From: an uncultured Oscillibacter sp. | GTDB taxonomy: Bacteria > Bacillota_A > Clostridia > Oscillospirales > Oscillospiraceae | DNA length: 6,526 nt | Assembly: GCA_902462475.1 (NCBI GenBank) | Contig: CABQCB010000107.1 | Location: 1-6,526, forward strand | Reading direction: 5' to 3' | In this document: piece by piece, positions 1 through 5,394 of the stretch | How the letters are laid out: the number at the start of each line of letters is the position of its first letter | How positions within the stretch are numbered: the first letter of the stretch is position 1 | The notes under the pieces: model-generated | What the model was told of the DNA's origin: nothing | Database searches by the model: none | The model's input: the letters and a program-made list of their open reading frames with translations, nothing else | Program-made: the position numbers and the translations under genes

Positions 1-952
1 TGGAACTGCCACGGCTGCCGCCGAACCCCCGGCCAAAGCTCCCGCCTCCGCCAAAGCTGCCGCCTCCGAAGCCGCCGGTAGGCGGACGGCGGGGCGGTCT
101 GGGAGGACGGGGCGGTCTGGGAGGACGGGGCGGTCTGGGCCGCCTGGGCCGTCCCCAGAAAATGGGATAGTACAGCACGGTAGGCCGTCCCATCCCGGGA
201 CGCAGATACCGGCGGCGGTAACGGCTGTACCGCATGCCGTCCAGGATGATCCAAAGCACCAGCAGCATCCCCAGCATCACCATTGCCCGGGCCGCCACCA
301 CGTTGGGCGCAGGCGCCCGATACCCGGTGCTGCGGGTATAGTAGCCGTCTCCGGTGGAGTAGGTCTGCGAAACAGCGGGGATGTAGTTTTCCCGGATGGA
401 GACGCCATAGAAATCGCCAAACCATTCGAAATAGGCGTCCGCTGTCTTGCGCACGGCGGCGTCATAGTCCCCGGCGGCAAAATCCTCCTCCATGTAGGCA
501 TAGAGCAGGCTGGTCAGCTCCTGGCCATAGTCGTACAGGCCGTCTCCGCCGGAGACGCCGTAGTCGCCCAAAAGGCCGCTCTGGGATACGTCGTCCAGCG
601 CCAGCACCAGCACCAGGCCATTGTTGCGCTCCCGGGAGCCCACCCCGTACTGGTTGCCCAGATCCGTGGCGTAGTCCACGATATCCACCCCGCCGGTGGT
701 GGACACAGTCTGCACCATCAGCTGGGCGCCGGTCTGGGCAAAGAGAGAGGCGTTCATGGCGTCGATGTGGGCCATGGTCTCGTCCGAGAGCACCCCCGCG
801 TAGTCGTATACATACGTATAGGTGCCCACGATGGCGGTGGACGGTGCCTGACTCTCGTCCGGCTTGCGGACCTGGCCCAGCAAAATGCCCGCCGCGATGG
901 CCAGCACCATGATAAGTGCCGCCACCGGGCGCTTTTGCAAAGCTTTCATCAT
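1..952 (-). CDS. TPM-domain membrane protein with Arg/Pro linker and Gly-rich tail (3' end cut by window edge)
   Basis: Partial gene; 317 codons are visible without a stop. Residues about 9-26 form a hydrophobic N-terminal segment after a basic start (signal peptide or anchor). Residues about 48-178 fit the TPM domain (YgcG/Psb32 family): a YDYAGVLSDE opening, a QYGVGSRERNNGLVLVLALD core and a late FAAGDYDAAV stretch. A second membrane segment lies at about 219-238. After it come a basic RYSRYRRR patch, a Pro-Arg-Pro repeat tract at about 268-291, and a GGFGGGSFGGGG-type tail running off the edge. TPM proteins are envelope-associated; some members have phosphatase activity, others act in photosystem or respiratory-complex upkeep, so the function here is unknown. 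The Gly-rich tail is common in bacterial members, while the long PPR tract is less usual. The start is ATG at 952 or the adjacent ATG at 949; an AGGG element is better spaced for 949. It lies 22 bases after telA, so it is probably the last or a late gene of the xpaC operon. Confidence 0.88.
   Translation of the reverse strand, partial: MMKALQKRPVAALIMVLAIAAGILLGQVRKPDESQAPSTAIVGTYTYVYDYAGVLSDETMAHIDAMNASLFAQTGAQLMVQTVSTTGGVDIVDYATDLGNQYGVGSRERNNGLVLVLALDDVSQSGLLGDYGVSGGDGLYDYGQELTSLLYAYMEEDFAAGDYDAAVRKTADAYFEWFGDFYGVSIRENYIPAVSQTYSTGDGYYTRSTGYRAPAPNVVAARAMVMLGMLLVLWIILDGMRYSRYRRRYLRPGMGRPTVLYYPIFWGRPRRPRPPRPPRPPRPPRPPRRPPTGGFGGGSFGGGGSFGRGFGGSRGSS
91..139 (-). repeat. 18-bp tandem repeat, about 2.7 copies, inside the TPM gene
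   Basis: On the plus strand the unit GGGGCGGTCTGGGAGGAC occurs at 91-108 and 109-126, followed by a 13-base partial copy at 127-139. The full copies are identical. Since 18 is a multiple of three the repeat stays in frame, and each unit encodes six residues of the Pro-Pro-Arg pattern in the linker after the second membrane segment. Flanking bases continue the same amino-acid pattern with diverged codons. The identity of the copies points to recent duplication, so copy number may vary between strains. Confidence 0.85.
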
Positions 953-974
953 GTTCCCTTTCCCGCGCCGCCGC

Positions 975-2147
975 TCAGGTACGCAGCTCCAGGAGCTTTT
1001 GCTTCAGCTCCCCTTCGATGCGGCCCAGCTCGGCCTCGGCGGCCTTGCGCTTGGCGGCGCCCTCTTTTTGAATGTTCAGCACCTCGTCCAGCGTGGAGAT
1101 GAGCTGCTCATTGGTGTGCTGGAGAGTCTCAATGTCCACCACGCTCCGCTCGGCCTCCCGGGCGGTGGCGATGGTGCCCATCTTGAGCATGTCGGCGTTC
1201 TTCTTCAAAAGCTCGTTGGTCATCTCCGTGACGGCAGCCTGGGCCGCGGTGGCCTGACGGCCGTGCTCCAGCCCCAGGGCCAGCACCATCTGGCTTTTCC
1301 ACAGGGGGATGGTGTTCACCAGAGAGGACTGGATCTTCTCCACCATGAGCGTGTCGTTATTCTGGAGCAGCCGGGTCTGAGGCCCCATCTGGATGGAGAT
1401 CATCCTTGTCAGCTCCAGGTCGTGGAGCTTCTTTTCAAACCGGTCGCACAGCTGTACCAGGTCATTGTAGGCCTGGGCGTCCTCCTGGGCGCCGGAGGCC
1501 TCCGCCTTTGCCTTCAGGGCGGGCAGCTCCGTGGTGCGGACCGCCTCCAGCCGCTTTTTGCCGGCCAGGATATACATGGTCAGCTCCTTGTAGTACTTCA
1601 GGTTCAGCTCATACATCTGGTCCAGCATGGCCACGTCCTTCAAAAGCGTCACCTGATGCTGCTCCAGCTCCCGGACGATCTTGTCCACATTGGACTCCAC
1701 CTTGGCGTACTGGGCTTTCATGGCCTCCAGCTTGTTTCCGGTCTTTTTAAAGAGGCCGAAGAGGCCCTTCTTCTCCTCTTCCTCCCCGAAGCCCTTGAGC
1801 TCCACCACCAGATCGGAAAGGGACTTGCCCACCTCGCCCAGGTCCTTGGTACGCACGGAGTTGAGGGCGTTTTCGGAAAAGCCCGCCACGTTTTTCTGGG
1901 CAGCAGCGCCGTACTGAAGGATCATCTGGGAATCCGTCAGGTCGATTTTCTTGGAAAACTCCTCCACCGCCTGCTTCTCTGCGTCGGAGAGGAGGTTTTC
2001 ATCCATCTGCACCGGGGTCACCTCCGGCTTTTCCGGCTCCTGGGGCACCGCCTGCGCCGTCGGGTCCAGCGTCAGCTCCGGCACAGCCTCCTGGGCTGCG
2101 CTGGGGGTCAGGGTCAGCTCCGGGATCGTGTTCTTTTCATCAGCCAT
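975..2147 (-). CDS. telA: TelA-family toxic anion resistance protein
   Basis: 390 residues, the usual length for the TelA family (toxic anion resistance; relatives include Bacillus YaaN and YceH). It is predicted to be cytoplasmic: no signal peptide or membrane segment, rich in charged residues, and mostly helical or coiled coil. Residues 1-50 are an acidic, Pro-rich, low-complexity arm holding a short duplication (PELTLTP at 9, PELTLDP at 23). The family core starts near residue 55 and includes KKIDLTDSQMILQYG (66-80), a basic patch GLFGLFKK (128-135), LTMYILAGKKRLE (189-201) and the well-conserved RMISIQMGPQTRLLQNND region (248-265). The C-terminus from about 325 is a long charged coiled coil. 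The start ATG is preceded by GGAGGA at good spacing. It lies 55 bases after xpaC, its usual partner. Homologues affect tellurite or envelope-antimicrobial tolerance; the mechanism is not established. Confidence 0.93.
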   Translation of the reverse strand: MADEKNTIPELTLTPSAAQEAVPELTLDPTAQAVPQEPEKPEVTPVQMDENLLSDAEKQAVEEFSKKIDLTDSQMILQYGAAAQKNVAGFSENALNSVRTKDLGEVGKSLSDLVVELKGFGEEEEKKGLFGLFKKTGNKLEAMKAQYAKVESNVDKIVRELEQHQVTLLKDVAMLDQMYELNLKYYKELTMYILAGKKRLEAVRTTELPALKAKAEASGAQEDAQAYNDLVQLCDRFEKKLHDLELTRMISIQMGPQTRLLQNNDTLMVEKIQSSLVNTIPLWKSQMVLALGLEHGRQATAAQAAVTEMTNELLKKNADMLKMGTIATAREAERSVVDIETLQHTNEQLISTLDEVLNIQKEGAAKRKAAEAELGRIEGELKQKLLELRT

Positions 2148-2166
2148 ATTTTCTTCCTCCGTTCCG

Positions 2167-2183
2167 GGTCCCCTCCGGGGACC
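2167..2183 (-). other. Small hairpin in the xpaC-telA gap
   Basis: GGTCCCC (2167-2173) and GGGGACC (2177-2183) pair perfectly around a three-base loop. The hairpin lies between the xpaC stop and the telA ribosome binding site. No T run follows it on the minus strand, so it is unlikely to be a terminator. It could protect or be a processing point in the polycistronic RNA, or modulate telA translation. The role is inferred from position only. Confidence 0.5.
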
Positions 2184-2202
2184 GTCCGATTATTTCAATG
2201 GT

Positions 2203-2931
2203 TTAAAGCTCCAGCCGGGGCGCACCATCCTCGGGCTCGTCCGCCTTAAGGGGCTGGTCCGTCAGTCCCTCCCGGGCCATCATGGTCTCCAGCACGGTGA
2301 TGTCCGTGGAGATATCCAGCGCCTCGGCGCCGTACAGGCTGTCCAGCTGCTTTTCAAAGGCGGAGACGATGGTGCGCATCATGCCCTCCACCCGTGCCAG
2401 GGTCGTGTCGATGTTCTTCCCGGACACGCCTGTGCCGCTCATGCGGTCATAGGCGTTGAGGAGCTTGAGGGTGGTGGGCAGATAGTAGTCCATGAACTTG
2501 CGGATCTGGGGGAGCTTGTCCGGGCTGCGCCCCACCTCCTGAAAGATCTTGGCAGAAACCTGCTCCAGCCGCACGATATCGGCGGAGATCCCGGGATCGG
2601 CAATGTTCTCGTCCAGCCGCTTCATCTCCACGATGGCCAGGCGGCCGTCCCGCAGCATCTTCTCCAGCTCCGGATTGCCGGTATGTGTCTCTTCAGCCTG
2701 CGTCTCCTTGGTCTGCGTCTCCTTGGTCTGTTCCATCTGCCCGGCCTGTTCCGTCTGTCCGATGGCACCGGTGCGGCAGAGCATGCTCACCAGGAAAAAT
2801 ACCACCACGGACACTACCGCCGCCGCGGCTATATGGGCAGGATGATACAGCGGCAGCAGCGCGCCCCAGCAGATCCATAGCACGCCTACTGCATAAAAAG
2901 GCGCCGTGCTCTTGCGTTTTTGCACTTCCAC
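2203..2931 (-). CDS. xpaC: XpaC-family membrane protein (5-bromo-4-chloroindolyl phosphate hydrolysis family)
   Basis: 242 residues from the GTG at 2931. Two adjacent hydrophobic segments (about 12-30 and 34-52) form a membrane hairpin with few residues outside. A Gln/Thr/Glu-rich linker (about 57-85) carries a five-residue tandem repeat (TKETQ). A helical cytoplasmic domain (about 86-225) contains the family signature KFMDYYLPTTLKLLNAYDRM (145-164). The family name comes from hydrolysis of the X-phos dye in Bacillus; no hydrolase catalytic motif is evident, so enzymatic activity is doubtful. XpaC and TelA are usually neighbours, and a joint complex at the membrane is a reasonable inference. 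The frame is open up to a TTG at 2949, but GGAAGGGGG at 2938-2946 is spaced for GTG 2931 and lies inside the longer version, so the GTG start is preferred. First gene after the promoter at 3041-3069. Confidence 0.9.
   Translation of the reverse strand: MEVQKRKSTAPFYAVGVLWICWGALLPLYHPAHIAAAAVVSVVVFFLVSMLCRTGAIGQTEQAGQMEQTKETQTKETQAEETHTGNPELEKMLRDGRLAIVEMKRLDENIADPGISADIVRLEQVSAKIFQEVGRSPDKLPQIRKFMDYYLPTTLKLLNAYDRMSGTGVSGKNIDTTLARVEGMMRTIVSAFEKQLDSLYGAEALDISTDITVLETMMAREGLTDQPLKADEPEDGAPRLEL
2687..2731 (-). repeat. 15-bp tandem repeat, three copies, in the xpaC linker
   Basis: On the plus strand GTCTCCTTGGTCTGC (2702-2716) is followed by a copy differing only in the last base (2717-2731) and preceded by a diverged copy (2687-2701). 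In frame it encodes TKETQ, TKETQ, AEETH in the hydrophilic linker between the membrane hairpin and the helical domain of XpaC. It probably arose by slippage. Confidence 0.8.
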
Positions 2932-2937
2932 GGACAA

Positions 2938-2946
2938 GCCCCCTTC
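2938..2946 (-). promoter_or_regulatory. Ribosome binding site that sets the xpaC start
   Basis: GGAAGGGGG on the minus strand, with seven bases before GTG at 2931. It lies downstream of the in-frame TTG at 2949, which has no comparable upstream purine block. This supports the shorter protein. Confidence 0.65.
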
Positions 2947-2978
2947 CAAAATTTCAATGGTATCTCGCCATATTTTCG

Positions 2979-2995
2979 CTTGCCCCGCAAGGGGC
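2979..2995 (-). other. Two overlapping small hairpins in the xpaC leader
   Basis: In the roughly 100-base 5' leader, GCCCC (2982-2986) can pair with GGGGC (2991-2995). The overlapping arms CTTGC (2979-2983) and GCAAG (2987-2991) can form an alternative stem. The two are mutually exclusive. No T run follows on the minus strand, so this is not an ordinary attenuator. It matches no riboswitch I recognise. Confidence 0.4.
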
Positions 2996-3040
2996 GGGAA
3001 AAACGGCTCAGATCAAAATGACAATTGCCGCCTTGCGGCT

Positions 3041-3069
3041 ATTATACCCTGCTGCCCGGGCAGGGTCAA
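3041..3069 (-). promoter_or_regulatory. Sigma-A-type promoter for xpaC-telA-TPM
   Basis: Minus-strand TTGACC (3069-3064) and TATAAT (3046-3041) are separated by exactly 17 bases: five of six and six of six consensus matches. It is downstream of the DUF6512 terminator and points at xpaC. Transcription would start near 3034, giving a leader of about 100 bases. Confidence 0.88.
3046..3066. promoter_or_regulatory. Nested palindrome within the promoter spacer, candidate operator
   Basis: A perfect 12-base palindrome CTGCCCGGGCAG (3052-3063) abuts the -35 box. It is framed by a second inverted repeat, ACCCTG (3046-3051) and CAGGGT (3061-3066), which touches both promoter boxes. A protein bound here would block or reshape the promoter. 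No regulator gene is in the window and I do not recognise the motif. Confidence 0.45.
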
Positions 3070-3094
3070 GGCGGAGGGCTGTGAAATGATTGTG

Positions 3095-3127
3095 AATGAA
3101 AGAACCCCCTCCCATGGCGGGAGGGGG
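3095..3127 (-). terminator. Terminator after the DUF6512 gene
   Basis: A nine-base-pair GC-rich stem (3105-3113 with 3119-3127) has a five-base loop. It begins four bases after the DUF6512 stop and is followed on the minus strand by an interrupted T-rich stretch (TTCTTTCATT). It separates DUF6512 from the xpaC promoter. Confidence 0.8.
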
Positions 3128-3131
3128 CACA

Positions 3132-3671
3132 TCAAGGCAGCGGGATGCCGTACAGCCCTGTGGTGGGATCCTGCCACAGGGGCAGGTGGGGCGGACGGAA
3201 GGTGAAGTAGATAAACAAAAACGCCAGGGTCCACAAAACCAGCAGCCCGGCCACCTGCCGCCACAGTCCGCCGGGACGATGCCGCTCCAGCAGAAGGAAG
3301 TCCACCACGTACACGGCCGCCGCGGCGATCAAAAACACGGCGATATCCGCCCACAGCCAGTGGCGGCCGAACACGCCGGTGTACGTATAAAAGAGCGTGG
3401 GGATCAGTGCAAGGCCTGCCAGGGTGCCCGCGGCCCGGGCGGAGAGCACGTTGGGATAGTTGCGTCCCAGGAAACACACCTGGATCACGGAAAAGAAAAA
3501 CACCGGGAAAAACAGCAGCTTCATATGTTCCCAGGTGGACTCGTTCACCGCGGAAAACGCCGCCCAAAGCACCCTGCCGCCGCTCCAGCCATAGGTAAAG
3601 TGCAGCAGGGCGCCCACCGCCGCCGTGAAGAGGAACCCCGCCGTCTCCCAGAGAAGTAATCGCTTTCGCAT
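3132..3671 (-). CDS. DUF6512 family membrane protein
   Basis: 179 residues, function unknown. Hydrophobicity suggests five or so membrane segments: about 8-25, 52-68, 80-97, 107-127 and 138-157. The conserved motif FSAVNESTWEHMKLLFFPV (39-57), at the entry to the second segment, is what I recognise as typical of DUF6512; its Asn, Glu, Trp, Glu and His are candidates for a functional site. A short Pro-rich polar C-terminus follows the last segment. The frame is open to a TTG at 3689, but GGAGG at 3679-3683 lies inside that extension, exactly seven bases before ATG 3671, so the ATG is preferred. It stands alone: a terminator-like hairpin lies just upstream and another just after its stop. I see no active-site motif that would assign an enzymatic or transport role. 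Confidence 0.85.
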   Translation of the reverse strand: MRKRLLLWETAGFLFTAAVGALLHFTYGWSGGRVLWAAFSAVNESTWEHMKLLFFPVFFFSVIQVCFLGRNYPNVLSARAAGTLAGLALIPTLFYTYTGVFGRHWLWADIAVFLIAAAAVYVVDFLLLERHRPGGLWRQVAGLLVLWTLAFLFIYFTFRPPHLPLWQDPTTGLYGIPLP

Positions 3672-3678
3672 CACGGCG

Positions 3679-3683
3679 CCTCC
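3679..3683 (-). promoter_or_regulatory. Ribosome binding site that sets the DUF6512 start
   Basis: GGAGG on the minus strand with a seven-base gap to ATG at 3671. It lies only four bases past the T run of the upstream hairpin. Confidence 0.8.
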
Positions 3684-3686
3684 ATA

Positions 3687-3717
3687 CAAAAAGACTGCGG
3701 CCCGCCAGCCGCAGTCT
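3687..3717 (-). terminator. Terminator-like hairpin between azlD and DUF6512
   Basis: AGACTGCGGC (3692-3701) pairs perfectly with GCCGCAGTCT (3708-3717) around a six-base loop, and on the minus strand runs into TTTTTGTAT. It ends the ycxB-like/azlC/azlD unit. It also lies immediately before the DUF6512 ribosome binding site, so any RNA reaching DUF6512 from upstream must pass it. Confidence 0.75.
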
Positions 3718-3740
3718 CATTGTACGCCGCAGAGAGGAAA

Positions 3741-3746
3741 ATTATA
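3741..3746 (-). promoter_or_regulatory. Possible -10 box upstream of DUF6512
   Basis: A perfect TATAAT on the minus strand lies just after the azlD stop. No good -35 box is seen at 15-19 bases and there is no TG extension. If used, the RNA would start near 3735 and meet the hairpin at 3717 within about 20 bases. It may be a chance match. Confidence 0.3.
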
Positions 3747-3757
3747 CCCGCCGGAAC

Positions 3758-4093
3758 TTACACGAACACCACCTGCACCAGCACCATGTAAAGGGCCGTT
3801 CCGCCGGCGATGGATAAGAGCACATTGCCCCGCCAGCGGTGGAGCAACGCCACTGCCGCCACGGACAAAAGCTCCGCCGCCCCGTGCGGGGGCGCGGCAA
3901 ACTGGATATTGCGCAGGCAATATACCACCAGAAGGCCCATGACCGCCGGGGGCAGCACCCGCCCCAGGTACAGCACCACCGTCGGTGGGCGGCGGTTTTC
4001 CGGGAACAGCCAGAAGGGCAGCCAGCGGGTCAGCTGGGTGCCGGCCGCCAGGGCCAGGATCATGATGAAAGTCTCCGTTCCGCTCAGGCGCAT
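3758..4093 (-). CDS. azlD: AzlD, small subunit of a branched-chain amino-acid exporter
   Basis: 111 residues, normal length for AzlD. It partners AzlC in a two-subunit membrane exporter of branched-chain amino acids; AzlCD of Bacillus is linked to 4-azaleucine resistance, and Corynebacterium BrnFE is the related exporter. Membrane segments lie at about 8-24, 38-60, 73-85 and 92-110. The family motif region TQLTRWLPFWLF (19-30), followed by the YLGRVLPPAVMGLLVVYCL stretch (42-60), is present. The ATG at 4093 lies inside the end of azlC, overlapping it by 10 bases, with GGAGGA upstream. That suggests coupled translation and matched amounts of the two subunits. An upstream open extension in this frame overlaps azlC and has no family sequence, so it is not part of the protein. 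Confidence 0.93.
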   Translation of the reverse strand: MRLSGTETFIMILALAAGTQLTRWLPFWLFPENRRPPTVVLYLGRVLPPAVMGLLVVYCLRNIQFAAPPHGAAELLSVAAVALLHRWRGNVLLSIAGGTALYMVLVQVVFV

Positions 4094-4779
4094 AGCCGCT
4101 TCCTCCCTCCCAGTAAGATCGCCGTCATGATGACCATGGCGGGGATGACCAGATTGTCCGGCCCGAACACCGCTGCGGACACCACCGCCGCGCCGATGCC
4201 CACAGCACCGGGAAGGCGGTTTTCCCGCTTTTTCCACTGCTCCAGAAACAGCACCACAAAAAGTGCCGTCAGGGCAAAGTCCAGTCCCGTGGTGTCAAAG
4301 GGGATGTGACTGCCCGCCAGTGCGCCCAGGGCAGTGGCCCCCACCCAGTAGCCGTAGTTCAAAAGGGAGATCCAGAAGTAAAAGTCCTTCCGCTCCACCC
4401 CCTCCGGCACGTCCAGGGTGGACACCAGGGAAAACGTCTCGTCGCACAACGAAAAGATCAAAAAGGGCCGGACCCGGCCCAAGCCGCGATACTTGTCCAG
4501 CAGGCTCAGCCCGTAAAAAAGATGGCGGGCGTTGACCATGAGGGAGAGCAAAAATGCCTGCAGGGGGTCAAAGGCGGTGGTCAGCAGCGTCACGGCCACA
4601 TATTGGATGCTGCCGCCCAGCACCAGCGCGCTCATGGCCGTGGCCCACACCACGCCGTAGCCCTTGGTCTGCATCAAAATCCCGTAGGCAAAGCCCAGCA
4701 CCAAAAAGCCCGTCATGACGGGCACCGTGGCGGGGAAGGCGGCCCGCAGCGCCGCCCATCGGGCGCTCTTGTTGTTCAT
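4084..4779 (-). CDS. azlC: AzlC, large subunit of a branched-chain amino-acid exporter
   Basis: 231 residues, full length for AzlC. Family landmarks in order: GFLVLGFAYGILM (24-36), the ALVLGGSIQYVAVTLL segment (51-66), FLLSLMVNARHLFYGLSLL (76-94), CDETFSL (112-118), and FALTALFVVLFLEQWK (168-183) followed by a short basic loop and two final hydrophobic segments. It would sit in the cytoplasmic membrane and, with AzlD, export branched-chain amino acids or toxic analogues driven by the membrane gradient; the substrate here is inferred from the family. The ATG at 4779 has AAGGAGG four bases upstream. Only nine bases separate it from the YcxB-like gene before it, and it overlaps azlD after it. 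No Lrp-type regulator, often found beside azlCD, is present in the window. Confidence 0.95.
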   Translation of the reverse strand: MNNKSARWAALRAAFPATVPVMTGFLVLGFAYGILMQTKGYGVVWATAMSALVLGGSIQYVAVTLLTTAFDPLQAFLLSLMVNARHLFYGLSLLDKYRGLGRVRPFLIFSLCDETFSLVSTLDVPEGVERKDFYFWISLLNYGYWVGATALGALAGSHIPFDTTGLDFALTALFVVLFLEQWKKRENRLPGAVGIGAAVVSAAVFGPDNLVIPAMVIMTAILLGGRKRLCA

Positions 4780-4788
4780 GGCGCCTCC

Positions 4789-5313
4789 TTATGTACAGGC
4801 GGCCCGGGGACAGGCATCCCGGAAAAACGCCAGAAACTCCTCCCAGGAAGCCGCTGCTCCATCCTTGAAAAAGCCCGCCTTGTCCAGCCGCACCACGGTG
4901 CCGCCGTCAAAGATGACTGCCAGCCATCCGCCCAGGTCCCGGACCTCCTTCACCTGGTCATAGGTCTTTTCCGCCTGGGCCGCTGCGTCGTGGACGGTGA
5001 TCTTCTCCGCCCCGAACTCCACCGTGCGGTGCCAGGCCTCCACGCCCCACTGGGCCAGCATCCGCTGGTACTGCCGGGCGGCCATGAGGGGCAGGTAGAA
5101 AAAGACCCGGAACGCGGTCAGCACCAGCAGCAGGAAAAACAAAGCCCCATAGCCCCATCTGCCGTCCAGGATGGAGCGCACCAGCATCACGGCGCAGCCC
5201 GCCGCCACCAGCACCGGCAAAAGCGGGATGCGGCGCCGGCCCCCCAGCAGCACCGGCCGCCGGGCCCAGTCCGCATACAGTCTCCGGGTGATCTCATAGC
5301 GATTTTCAAACAT
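4789..5313 (-). CDS. YcxB-like membrane protein
   Basis: 174 residues from ATG 5313, function unknown. A polar N-terminus (1-27) is followed by two hydrophobic segments (about 28-46 and 54-73) and then a cytoplasmic domain. The latter has the pattern of the YcxB-like C-terminal domain: a TVEFGAEKITVHD strand pair, KTYDQVKEVRDLGGWLAVIF (116-135), and a late GFFKDGAAASWEEFLAFFRD (147-166), where such proteins usually have a threshold-like Pro-x-x-x-F helix start. The start is set by AGGAGG five bases before ATG 5313; the frame is open to 5364 but that extension overlaps the argS terminator. It is the first gene of a unit with azlC and azlD. Whether it takes part in amino-acid export or is a passenger cannot be told from the sequence. 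Confidence 0.82.
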   Translation of the reverse strand: MFENRYEITRRLYADWARRPVLLGGRRRIPLLPVLVAAGCAVMLVRSILDGRWGYGALFFLLLVLTAFRVFFYLPLMAARQYQRMLAQWGVEAWHRTVEFGAEKITVHDAAAQAEKTYDQVKEVRDLGGWLAVIFDGGTVVRLDKAGFFKDGAAASWEEFLAFFRDACPRAACT

Positions 5314-5325
5314 AGGTACCTCCTC

Positions 5326-5341
5326 TTCCCCCGCCGGGGAA
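5326..5341 (-). other. Small hairpin next to the YcxB-like gene's ribosome binding site
   Basis: TTCCCC (5326-5331) pairs with GGGGAA (5336-5341) around a four-base loop, just upstream of the AGGAGG site (5319-5324). No T run follows. It could affect translation, or stabilise the 5' end of an RNA processed after the argS terminator. Confidence 0.4.
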
Positions 5342-5344
5342 TTG

Positions 5345-5374
5345 AAAAAAGGGGGCGGGATCATCCCCGCCCCC
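5345..5374 (-). terminator. Rho-independent terminator after argS
   Basis: A nine-base-pair GC stem (5351-5359 with 5366-5374) with a six-base loop is followed on the minus strand by six T residues (5350-5345). It lies about 20 bases after the argS stop. This is the strongest terminator in the window. Confidence 0.9.
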
Positions 5375-5394
5375 TGTGCTGTTTTTCTCCCGGG

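Noticed and set aside
91..139. Short GC-rich repeats as a possible CRISPR array
   Set aside because: The units are directly adjacent with no spacers, are in frame, and encode a Pro/Arg linker.
864..2249. 461-codon open frame on the plus strand, longer than the telA gene opposite it
   Set aside because: It mirrors telA in a GC-rich region where antisense frames stay open easily. Its product is Leu/His/Gly-rich with no recognisable domain, and telA has clear family motifs and a good ribosome binding site.
1951..2880. 309-codon plus-strand frame opposite telA and xpaC
   Set aside because: Antisense shadow of two recognisable genes; no family resemblance and no promoter seen for it.
2982..2995. 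Leader stem as a terminator or attenuator
   Set aside because: No T run follows it on either strand.
3013..3720. 235-codon minus-strand frame covering DUF6512 and running into the xpaC promoter
   Set aside because: It is in a different frame from the recognisable DUF6512 protein, crosses two hairpins and a promoter, and lacks a proper ribosome binding site.
3719..3724. TACAAT as a -10 box that would start DUF6512 RNA inside the hairpin
   Set aside because: No -35 match at any reasonable distance, so it is too weak to annotate, though it would neatly bypass the terminator.
4094..4237. 48-residue N-terminal extension of azlD
   Set aside because: It is azlC read in another frame; AzlD homology and the ribosome binding site both point to ATG 4093.
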